This document shows, in pieces, positions 23,792-29,047 of a stretch of DNA of 45,985 nucleotides (within the stretch, counting starts at the first letter, position 1; every line of letters begins with the position of its first letter). The DNA lies in the IMG/VR virus record IMGVR_UViG_3300005253_000003, positions 1 through 45,985 of that record. One strand, written 5' to 3'. The stretch comes from a virus. The position numbers and the translations under genes were made by a program. The notes beneath the pieces are model-generated. The model saw nothing but the letters and a program-made list of their open reading frames with translations, was not told where the DNA came from and searched no databases.

Positions 23792-24171
23792 TAGCTGCTG
23801 CCAATCGCGACGGCCACATTCATCGTGTCACCCGTGCCATCGCTCGTGCGCACGTACTTGAAACGAATGAACCTGAATCGCCCACCCTCAAGCCCTACCT
23901 CGATGTAATCCTTTTTCGCCCCCACACCATCCAGGTCAACGTCCCCTTCCAATGTCAGCGGGTGCCCGGCGTCTACATCCGGGTCTTCCAGATTGGACAC
24001 GTCAACACCCACCACACCGATCGGACTGTCCACATCCGTAGCGTCGTAATCGAACGTGATGGAAACCGCATTCACCGGCAGGCGAATCCAATCGCCCACC
24101 ACATCGGCAGACATGACGTCTGCGGCGATGTACTGCGGGTACTTGCTTGCGTCATATTGAGCTATGGTCAT
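23791..24171 (-). CDS. Beta-rich protein, possible virion component
   Basis: I do not recognise this 126-residue acidic protein, which begins MTIAQYDASKYPQYIAADVM. Alternating hydrophobic strands and Asp/Gly-rich turns (DYDATDVDSPIGVVGVDVSN; GRFRFIRFKYVRTSDGTGDT) suggest a compact beta fold. It is the first gene of a three-gene group ending at 22871. Its stop overlaps the next start (TAATG). Confidence 0.65.
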   Translation of the reverse strand: MTIAQYDASKYPQYIAADVMSADVVGDWIRLPVNAVSITFDYDATDVDSPIGVVGVDVSNLEDPDVDAGHPLTLEGDVDLDGVGAKKDYIEVGLEGGRFRFIRFKYVRTSDGTGDTMNVAVAIGSS

Positions 24172-24205
24172 GCCGCTCTGCAGACTAAACCCGCCACGCC
24201 CCGGG

Positions 24206-24251
24206 TGTCAATCCCTCGCAGAAAGCTCCCCGGATTCCAGCCTTACCGGGG
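24206..24251 (-). promoter_or_regulatory. Candidate terminator hairpin followed by a promoter-like -35 box
   Basis: On the minus strand CCCCGG (24251-24246) and CCGGGG (24233-24228) form a hairpin with a 12-nt loop and only a weak T-run after it. A perfect TTGACA (24211-24206) follows; 17-18 nt later the best -10 is poor (TAGTCT, 24187-24182). The 183-bp gap 24172-24354 holds no gene. It may separate the accessory block from the 24.2 kb gene group, but the promoter is weakly supported. Confidence 0.35.
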
Positions 24252-24354
24252 ATGGCTACTGACGATTCCGGGCCACACCGTGGAAACACCCATTTTATTT
24301 AAGCAGCTTGGGGCTTGCGGCGCGGCTCTCCTCACCAGATTCAAAAGCAGAATA

Positions 24355-24615
24355 TCACATCTTGAAGGGTTGGCCTGCACTCGGTGTCTTTGTCTCGACT
24401 GGTCTCGGCGGGCCTCTGAACTGAACTACTGCAGAGCCACCCTGCGGCGGAATCAAAATCAACTCCACCGGGGGAGCATCCAGATCGATCCCTGCAAATA
24501 CATGCTCTGCTAGCTCTTCAACCGATGTGCGCAAAATCCATCGCTGCACATCTGCTTGATACCGATCACGCGGCTGATAGCCCGGCAAAATGCGCTCCAA
24601 TCCTGCTAGTGACAT
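24355..24615 (-). CDS. Small protein of unknown function
   Basis: I recognise no family for this 86-residue protein. The start is the ATG at 24615, 4 nt after the methyltransferase stop, so it is probably coupled to it. A longer open frame continues upstream but is only the antisense-frame shadow inside the methyltransferase gene. The N-terminus looks helical (LERILPGYQPRDRYQADVQR; TSVEELAEHVFAGIDL) and the C-terminus extended (QGGSAVVQFRGPPRPVETKT). Confidence 0.6.
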   Translation of the reverse strand: MSLAGLERILPGYQPRDRYQADVQRWILRTSVEELAEHVFAGIDLDAPPVELILIPPQGGSAVVQFRGPPRPVETKTPSAGQPFKM

Positions 24616-24619
24616 TCCA

Positions 24620-25225
24620 TCACAGCCGGTTCCATTCTTCGTAGTCCGGTACGGGCCGCTTTGCTTTCTTCTCTTCCTTCTTGTACGCCTGCCAGTCACC
24701 ATACCCCGCAGCCGTGCGCAGGGCCAATGCTTCTGTGTTGGTGATCCACTCCAGGGGCTCAACGATGGTGGGCCGCGCATCGGGCCCGTACTCGCACAGG
24801 ATGCAATCCTTTGGAAACGCTGTCTCATGCCAACCTTCAAACGGCAGACGCGGGTGCAGGGCATAGGTGGTTGCGTAGGGGTAGACGTGCTCCCGGTACC
24901 ACGCCGCACCGATGGACGCTGGCACCAATCCGTAGATCGTGAAATCCGATCCCCCTTCCTTGGCGCACTTTTCCATGAACGCACGGATCATTCCAAACTC
25001 AGGATTTAGCCAACCCATGCCACCTGGAAAACTGCCGGCCCATTCAACCTCTAGCGAATCCATTTCAGGGGTTATGTAATGTGAGGCTTTGCTGTTTTCT
25101 GATGTAGCTGCAAGGTCCACGATGAAAGGCCGGCCCTGCAACTCTTCGATCACGCGGATCAATTCGATCGGCGTTTCGTAATTCTGCTTGCTATTCGATC
25201 CGCTTGTGAGTCGGGGGCCGGTCAT
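24620..25225 (-). CDS. Phage Dam-like DNA N6-adenine methyltransferase
   Basis: The 201-residue product matches the phage DNA N-6-adenine-methyltransferase family (T1 Dam type). Signatures are YETPIELIRVIEELQGRPF (TP-x-x-L start), FIVDLAATSENSKASHYITP (SAM-binding DAA-like motif, residues 36-40, followed by N-x-K), EMDSLEVEWAG and GWLNPEFG (catalytic motif, residues 74-77). The usual NPPY/NPPF is NPEF here, an unusual substitution. The enzyme would transfer a methyl group from SAM to adenine, in this family usually in GATC, protecting phage DNA from restriction. The phage is very rich in GATC. It overlaps the Zn-ribbon gene by ATGA (25222-25225). Confidence 0.85.
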   Translation of the reverse strand: MTGPRLTSGSNSKQNYETPIELIRVIEELQGRPFIVDLAATSENSKASHYITPEMDSLEVEWAGSFPGGMGWLNPEFGMIRAFMEKCAKEGGSDFTIYGLVPASIGAAWYREHVYPYATTYALHPRLPFEGWHETAFPKDCILCEYGPDARPTIVEPLEWITNTEALALRTAAGYGDWQAYKKEEKKAKRPVPDYEEWNRL

Positions 25226-25590
25226 GATGGGTCGCTTTCAACGATCGTGGACAACTCATCTAGCCGCGCTTGTTGTGCATAGAAGGTGGCACCCCACCTT
25301 TCATGCGCTGCGTACAACGCTTGCTGGTAATCCTGCAACACTTTTTCAAGAAGCTTGCGTGGTACTAGCACACCCTCATCCACCACCATTTGTGGGCTGT
25401 GCTTTGAACAAAACCCCCGGATCCTTTTGCACTCGTCACACGTCAACGCTTTCTTGTCTTCAATCATCGTGACTTCCAAGTCCACGTTTCCACATTCATC
25501 ACAGGTCATCAAATCCCCGAATCCTTTCTTTCGGCTGTAGCTGTGAGGTTTTCCTTCTTTGCTTTCAGGACACAACGCAGGCGTTTTCAT
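25222..25590 (-). CDS. Small zinc-ribbon protein
   Basis: The 122-residue product has two Cys pairs (CDECGN at residues 30-35, CDECKR at 51-56) and a C-x(2)-H pair (FCSKH), preceded by CPES near the N-terminus. Together they make one or two zinc-binding ribbons. The C-terminal half is a charged helix (LLEKVLQDYQQALYAAHERW). It may bind nucleic acid or protein, but no family is recognised. It is coupled to the methyltransferase through an ATGA overlap. Confidence 0.7.
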   Translation of the reverse strand: MKTPALCPESKEGKPHSYSRKKGFGDLMTCDECGNVDLEVTMIEDKKALTCDECKRIRGFCSKHSPQMVVDEGVLVPRKLLEKVLQDYQQALYAAHERWGATFYAQQARLDELSTIVESDPS

Positions 25591-25593
25591 CTT

Positions 25594-25776
25594 TCAATCC
25601 TTCTCTCTGAGGTTACACACAAACAAAACCACTGCAGCACCAAGACAGCCTCCCATTATAAACCCTGCGATCCAATCCATCAGGCACACCATCGGCAGCA
25701 AGGGGTGATCTGCTTTGTTGTCATGACATGCCTTTCTTGGACGGGTTTCTATATCCACAACTCGATCGGCACACAA
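25594..25776 (-). CDS. Small single-span membrane protein (start uncertain)
   Basis: The certain part is the C-terminal 28 residues: DWIAGFIMGGCLGAAVVLFV, a clear membrane helix, followed by CNLREKD. The full 60-residue reading starts at a TTG at 25776 and overlaps the next gene by 28 nt. A second option is an ATG at 25680, whose upstream neighbour would be a 14-codon minicistron (25724-25680) with an AAAGG ribosome-binding site and a TGATG junction. I cannot decide between them. Function unknown. Confidence 0.5.
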   Translation of the reverse strand: MCADRVVDIETRPRKACHDNKADHPLLPMVCLMDWIAGFIMGGCLGAAVVLFVCNLREKD

Positions 25777-26009
25777 TTTGCCTGCCGGATCATTTGGCGC
25801 ATGGTCACAATACTATCAACACCGCGAATCGTTCCGCAGTTGATTGATTCAACTAACCCACGCTCTCTGCCTTTCGCACACCACCCACAAGAGCAGTCAG
25901 GTGCCACGGGCAGATCGGCATAGTACAACCACTTCCACTGAAACCGGCTGTTGCGCAAGGGTGACTTGTACTGCTTTTCACGCCGGATGATTACTTGAGG
26001 TTTTGCCAT
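25749..26009 (-). CDS. Small cysteine-containing protein of unknown function
   Basis: The 86-residue basic protein begins MAKPQVIIRREKQYKSPLRN. It contains a CSCGWC cluster (residues 39-44) and further Cys at 58 and 78 that may bind metal. The WKWLYYADLP stretch is aromatic-rich. A GGGGAAG ribosome-binding site precedes the ATG. No family recognised; it is one of a run of short, overlapping genes that often encode host-takeover proteins. Confidence 0.65.
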   Translation of the reverse strand: MAKPQVIIRREKQYKSPLRNSRFQWKWLYYADLPVAPDCSCGWCAKGRERGLVESINCGTIRGVDSIVTMRQMIRQANCVPIELWI

Positions 26010-26012
26010 AGC

Positions 26013-26180
26013 TCACTTCCCCCTGCGCGCGTTCTTGTTTACCCACAAAATGAAACCGCACATGCAAGCCCCAGGATACATCTTGCGATCGTAGGCTAGT
26101 TGGGCTTCCGGTGTCCCTTGGTGCGCGGCTGCATACTCAAGATAACGTGGGTTCCAACCTGTTGCGTTTGTGTTTTTCAT
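26013..26180 (-). CDS. 55-residue protein of unknown function
   Basis: This short gene begins MKNTNATGWNPRYLEYAAAH and ends WVNKNARRGK. Evidence for its reality is the ATGA overlap with the stop of the upstream gene (26177-26180), a GGAGA motif about 13 nt before the start, the 3-nt gap to the next start, and the way it exactly fills the gap between two coding regions. The sequence pattern (H-Q-G-T-P-E-A-Q, then C-M-C) suggests a small helical protein with a Cys pair. Function unknown. Confidence 0.7.
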   Translation of the reverse strand: MKNTNATGWNPRYLEYAAAHQGTPEAQLAYDRKMYPGACMCGFILWVNKNARRGK

Positions 26181-26419
26181 CGCTCAACCGTCTCCAGATG
26201 CGCGATAGCAGTGTCAACTGCATTGCGCCATTGTCTCGGTGTGATGTCCCAGTTGTGGCAGTCGGTTTCGTCAGCTACTACAGATGCCGCTCGTAGCTCA
26301 ACCAGTGTGTTGTCATTGCAGCACGCCTCCGCGAATTTCGCGGCCTGCGGGTCATGAGTGTGCAGATCCCAAAGCGGTGTGTACATGATGTGTGTATTGT
26401 TTGTGTTTTTGGTGGTCAT
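26177..26419 (-). CDS. 80-residue protein of unknown function
   Basis: I choose the ATG at 26419 over one at 26446 because it forms an ATGA overlap with the upstream stop and has GGAGG at 26431-26427, seven bases before it. The protein is acidic and helical in its second half (PQAAKFAEACCNDNTLVELR; RQWRNAVDTAIAHLETVER). No family recognised. Confidence 0.7.
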   Translation of the reverse strand: MTTKNTNNTHIMYTPLWDLHTHDPQAAKFAEACCNDNTLVELRAASVVADETDCHNWDITPRQWRNAVDTAIAHLETVER

Positions 26420-26640
26420 TGGCTCGCCTCCGGTGCGGTTACCCATGCCTTCCCCGACCCCAAGAAAAGCGTGACAGAGCGCCCCTCAAGCATCTCGTCG
26501 ACGAGATCCAGCTCGTCCATGTCGAGCGCTAGCACTTCGCCCTGTAGTGGTTCAGAGAGCACGCTCTGGCCCTTGGCTGAATAGTGGTTAGCGATGCGCT
26601 GCGCCAGTGCAAACAATTCCTTCTGTGTCTTGATTTCCAT
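26416..26640 (-). CDS. 74-residue protein of unknown function
   Basis: The product begins MEIKTQKELFALAQRIANHY. It has a helical first half, an acidic DMDELDLVDEMLEG segment and a short strand (SVTLFLGSGKAWVT). It is the first gene after the 26663-26680 palindrome and a promoter-like TTGCGC/CATATT pair, so it probably begins its own transcript. No family recognised. Confidence 0.7.
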   Translation of the reverse strand: MEIKTQKELFALAQRIANHYSAKGQSVLSEPLQGEVLALDMDELDLVDEMLEGRSVTLFLGSGKAWVTAPEASQ

Positions 26641-26662
26641 TCATCTAATATGCACCCTTTCT

Positions 26663-26680
26663 TTAAGGTGCGCAACTTAA
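26663..26680. promoter_or_regulatory. Operator-like palindrome upstream of the 26640 gene
   Basis: TTAAGGTGCGCAACTTAA is an 18-bp near-perfect palindrome (only the G/A pair next to TGCGCA breaks it). It starts 23 bp upstream of the ATG at 26640. On the minus strand it contains TTGCGC followed by 17 nt and CATATT, a plausible sigma70-like pair. A 16/18 match lies at 27132-27149, before the gene at 27109. A bound repressor would cover the -35 region. Confidence 0.6.
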
Positions 26681-26690
26681 ATCGACAGCT

Positions 26691-26939
26691 TCAGCGAAGA
26701 AAACCACGCCTGCGACCTTGCCACGCTTGGTGGTGGTGGTCCCCTCTGGTTGCGAGCCACAGATCCCGCAGGTACGTCCCTTTGCTGCTACTGCCTGCCC
26801 TGCGCGCGTCTGCGTTGAGTTGTCCTGCTTCCCGGGCAGATAGCAGCACGTTCACGCGCACCCCGCCTGCGGCTCTGCCTCGCTTCGTGGTGGTGCTTCC
26901 TTCGGGCCGGCCCTGGATGGGCTCTGTTGGTTTGGTCAT
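26691..26939 (-). CDS. 82-residue basic protein, possible DNA-binding
   Basis: The product begins MTKPTEPIQGRPEGSTTTKR. The middle (VRVNVLLSAREAGQLNADAR followed by RAGSSSKGTYLRDL) has the strand-helix-helix pattern of ribbon-helix-helix proteins such as Arc/CopG. The C-terminus is rich in His, Trp and Arg. It lies between the two operator-like palindromes, which fits a small autoregulator; this is inference. The start overlaps the upstream stop as ATGA (26936-26939). Confidence 0.6.
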   Translation of the reverse strand: MTKPTEPIQGRPEGSTTTKRGRAAGGVRVNVLLSAREAGQLNADARRAGSSSKGTYLRDLWLATRGDHHHQAWQGRRRGFLR

Positions 26940-27109
26940 GGCAGCCGATCCACAGGCAAAGCGCGGATACTTTCCGCTATCAGACTCCCCGGCCCACTAC
27001 CAGTCGCATCGGCTTCCAGCGCGCACAGCTCTCTCATGCGCTCTGCTTCTTCGCGTAACATCTTTTCAGTTCGCTCTTCTTCGGCTTCAATATCCTCAAT
27101 ATCTCTCAT
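26936..27109 (-). CDS. 57-residue helical protein of unknown function
   Basis: This short gene begins MRDIEDIEAEEERTEKMLRE and ends ESIRALPVDRLP. The first 33 residues are a highly charged helix. Support: an ATGA overlap with the next gene, an AGGGTTGGGGA purine run before the ATG, and a palindrome (27132-27149) plus terminator (27148-27186) just upstream, giving a complete transcription-unit start. Function unknown. Confidence 0.65.
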   Translation of the reverse strand: MRDIEDIEAEEERTEKMLREEAERMRELCALEADATGSGPGSLIAESIRALPVDRLP

Positions 27110-27131
27110 TCCCCAACCCTACACCGATTGT

Positions 27132-27149
27132 TTTAGGTGCGCAACATAA
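27132..27149. promoter_or_regulatory. Second operator-like palindrome
   Basis: TTTAGGTGCGCAACATAA matches the 26663-26680 site at 16 of 18 positions, including all of GGTGCGCAAC. It lies 23 bp upstream of the ATG at 27109, the same spacing as at the first site (26663 and 26640). On the minus strand TTGCGC is again followed by a 17-nt spacer, here to a weak -10 (TAGGGT). Confidence 0.55.
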
Positions 27150-27186
27150 AGAAAACCCCCACCCGGCGTCGCTTCCAGGTGAGGGG
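27148..27186 (-). terminator. Intrinsic terminator upstream of the small-gene block
   Basis: On the minus strand CCCC(T)CACC pairs with GGTGGGGG-type sequence around a 14-nt loop, followed by TTTTCTTT. It ends transcripts coming from terS before the promoter region of the gene at 27109. Confidence 0.65.
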
Positions 27187-27248
27187 CTTCAAGGTTTTGC
27201 TTTGCTTTGTTTTCAACCGCTCAACACGGCAGGGGGGCACCCTAGCAC

Positions 27249-27298
27249 AAAAACGAAAGCCCCATGCCATCCGGTTAGCAATTCCGGCGGTTGGGGCT
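27249..27298 (-). terminator. Hairpin with T-run, probable terminator
   Basis: On the minus strand AGCCCC (27298-27293) pairs with GGGGCT (27263-27258). Inside, CCGCCGG pairs with CCGG(A)TGG. TTCGTTTTTG follows. It is tandem with the 27148-27186 terminator. Confidence 0.6.
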
Positions 27299-27660
27299 CT
27301 CTACCTCCTAGAGGTACCGTTTCAACGTTGAACGATCCCACCCTAGCACAAAATCAACGGGGACCCCACCAGTGCCCAGTCGCTACTTGGACACCGATGA
27401 GGGTTTGCGCAGCGCTTGCGTCTCCTATCCCCAGGCCATCGCCCTGGTTGCGAACCAAAGCAGCCGGCACATCGCCTACAACCTACCACAAAAAGAAAAA
27501 ACCCCGGCTTTACGTCCCCTCCTGGCCCTAGAGTCATGACTTCCGGTACCAGGTGGGACGGCTCAACTCATAGCCTAGGGTTGCACAAAGGCCAATGTTA
27601 GAAACTTCGGAAGCAAACCTAATTTCCTGCTGAACAGGATCACCCTACACCACCATCCCC

Positions 27661-27712
27661 AAAAAGTGAAGACCCCAGGGGTAGGGAGCGACACCCACCC
27701 CTGGGGGACTTC
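27661..27712 (-). terminator. Strong hairpin after terS, probable terminator
   Basis: GAAG at 27668-27671 pairs with CTTC at 27709-27712. Inside, CCCC, AGGGGT and GGG pair with CCC, ACCCCT and GGGG (two single-base bulges), making a very stable stem around a 7-nt loop. On the minus strand CAC and five T follow. It lies 26 bp after the terS stop. Confidence 0.7.
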
Positions 27713-27737
27713 TGGCAACCCCGTCCAAAGGTGGCCG

Positions 27738-28304
27738 TTATGCGCTCGCTTTTTCCTTCAATCGCTTCAACTCTTTCAACTCTTCAACATCCAGTTTGGA
27801 GAGATCCAACCCATCGCTGTTTTCGGTGCGCTCTGTTGCCTCACCACGCGATAGCCGCTCAAGCTTGATGCCCGTTTCCATGATGCGCGACACGTCTGCA
27901 GGCTTGGCATCATCCACAGGATCGTGCGTGCGCTCTTCGGCCTTCGCTGCAAGCTTGCCGATCTCAGTGCCTGCAAACCGCTGCAGCATCATCGCACTGC
28001 GTGCGTGCCGCTTGTTCATTTCCCTAATGGTCTTCTCTGTTGTCTCAAGCGCAAGGCTGTCCAGGTGCATGTCATACAGCGTGCAGCGCTCTTTCCATCC
28101 GTGCTCTGTAGACCATACAGCCGCTTGTGATAGCTGAATTCCAGCCGCTTCAGCCACAAGCCGCAGACTGCGCCGGCCGGGCCGCTCACCGAACATTGAG
28201 CCCATGTCCCGATAGCGCACGAAGCCGTCCCACATCTGATCTGTGTCAGTTGGTCTGCGTTCCCACGGGCGTGGGGCGTGCTCTGCTTCGGCTGCGGTGC
28301 TCAT
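27738..28304 (-). CDS. terS: Probable terminase small subunit
   Basis: The 188-residue product would recognise the packaging site and load the large terminase. An N-terminal stretch (DQMWDGFVRYRDMGSMFGER) leads into a helix-turn-helix pattern, LRLVAEAAGIQLSQAAVWST then EHGWKERC (residues 46-75), very like small terminases whose DNA-binding domain ends W-x(2)-R. A long central coiled coil (ALETTEKTIREMNKRHARSA) would make the oligomer, and the charged C-terminal helix (DVEELKELKRLKEKA) would contact the large subunit. It lies 5 kb upstream of terL, an unusual separation. AGGA precedes the ATG. Confidence 0.78.
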   Translation of the reverse strand: MSTAAEAEHAPRPWERRPTDTDQMWDGFVRYRDMGSMFGERPGRRSLRLVAEAAGIQLSQAAVWSTEHGWKERCTLYDMHLDSLALETTEKTIREMNKRHARSAMMLQRFAGTEIGKLAAKAEERTHDPVDDAKPADVSRIMETGIKLERLSRGEATERTENSDGLDLSKLDVEELKELKRLKEKASA

Positions 28305-28324
28305 CGTTCCTGTCTCGCTGGGGT

Positions 28325-28337
28325 CCTGCTAGGCAGG
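28325..28337. repeat. 13-bp palindrome in the terS leader
   Basis: CCTGC-TAG-GCAGG is a perfect 5-bp inverted repeat with a 3-base centre, 21 bp upstream of the terS ATG. It could be a small operator or a hairpin in the leader. Confidence 0.45.
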
Positions 28338-28376
28338 CTAACACACCCGGTGCCCACACCACACCAAAAGTCTCCT

Positions 28377-28681
28377 GTCAACACCAAACAGCCCCGCAAC
28401 ACTTCTTTTTGGTGTTGACGTGCTGTTGACACCTACTGTTGACACTAAAAAACACCTAAAAACGTTGAATCATTATGCTTTTTCAGCAACGTCAACAGCG
28501 CAACAGCAATCCCCTTCTTCTACCCTTACCTCACCAAATCAAAGTTGCATTGTGTCATAGATCTTCAAATTGATATAGCGGTTTCATAGGGGTGTTGCAC
28601 TGTTGCAGTCACCTTATCTTTACGATATCCTTAAGGAATACCGCAACATTTGTGTGTCAACAGTACGTCAACACTGTTGAC
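28377..28681. repeat. Iteron-like cluster of eight TGTTGAC boxes
   Basis: TGTTGAC occurs on the plus strand at 28413, 28424, 28437 and 28675. Its reverse complement GTCAACA occurs at 28377, 28491, 28656 and 28667. Two boxes make a perfect 12-bp inverted repeat (28377-28388 with 28408-28419). Two others make the perfect 15-bp palindrome GTCAACACTGTTGAC (28667-28681). Spacings of 11 and 13 bp between the direct copies suit helical phasing. Confidence 0.75.
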
Positions 28682-28708
28682 ATTTTCTTAACGCACTGCT
28701 AAGCCTTT

Positions 28709-28872
28709 TTCAATGATTACAGGTTTCTAGAGTTTTTTCATTAACACACTGAATTAAAATGTTATTAACAAGATGTAACAATGATTTAACGCACCTAATT
28801 AACTCACCTAGCCATAATACCTACATCTAAGCCCTTCAATATGCTTTATCTTCAATGATTTCAGATTTCTAG
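28709..28872 (+). repeat. 22-bp imperfect direct repeat in the AT-rich tract
   Basis: TTCAATGATTACAGGTTTCT plus AG at 28709-28730 recurs at 28851-28872 with only two differences. Shorter relatives (AATGATTT) lie near 28779 and 28896. The copies are 142 bp apart and frame the most AT-rich part of the region. Confidence 0.6.
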
Positions 28873-29047
28873 CTGAAAGCACACTTTTCACCTCTAATGA
28901 TTTCAAGCCTTTACCAAAATGCTCAAGCAGTGTTAAAAGGGCTTGACAAAACTTTCTTAGCTCAGAACTTGCGCCCGCTCCGGACCCGATCCTAAAGTGG
29001 CTCCCCCGTCCAACTGTTGAAACCGTGATTAGCCAAAGCCCACAACC

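Larger units (their letters stand above)
27110..27737. other. Non-coding, hairpin-rich stretch between terS and the accessory genes
   Basis: I find no convincing gene in these 628 bases. Open frames here lack ribosome-binding sites and sensible protein sequence. The stretch holds three strong hairpins with T-runs on the minus strand, a 15-bp direct repeat (CACCCTAGCACAAAA at 27238-27252 and 27339-27353), and smaller hairpins such as CCAGG/CCTGG near 27435 and CCTG/CAGG near 27630. Being next to the small terminase, it could contain the packaging site. Confidence 0.6.
28305..29047. other. Divergent non-coding control region, candidate replication origin
   Basis: These 743 bases separate the leftward terS arm from the rightward replication arm and contain no gene that I can support. 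The left half holds repeated TGTTGAC boxes and inverted repeats. The middle (about 28682-28860) is strikingly AT-rich compared with the rest of the genome. The right end leads into a primase-helicase gene. The layout of repeats, AT-rich tract and replication initiator gene is that of many iteron-type origins. A TTGACA at 28943-28948 reads rightwards but no good -10 follows. Confidence 0.6.

Noticed and set aside
24616-24984. Upstream extension of the 24355-24615 reading frame to about 209 residues
   Set aside because: The extension lies wholly inside the methyltransferase gene in another frame and has poor, Arg/Ser-rich composition; the ATG at 24615 fits the gene spacing.
26584-27531. 315-residue plus-strand open frame over the accessory block
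   Set aside because: It crosses several minus-strand genes and terminators, and the protein is low-complexity without a recognisable domain.
27343-27537. 64-residue minus-strand open frame with a CRRCAGC cluster
   Set aside because: It has a ribosome-binding motif too close to the start, no coupling to neighbours, and lies in a hairpin-rich stretch that looks non-coding.
27110-27737. tRNA genes in the non-coding stretch
   Set aside because: Hairpins there do not form a cloverleaf; no GGTTC-A-A-TCC T-arm with a matching acceptor stem is seen.
28377-28681. CRISPR array
   Set aside because: The repeated unit is only 7 bp, lies in both orientations and has no uniform spacers, so it fits iterons or operators and not CRISPR.
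28943-28971. Promoter for the primase-helicase from TTGACA at 28943
   Set aside because: No acceptable -10 hexamer at 16-18 bp; kept only as a remark.
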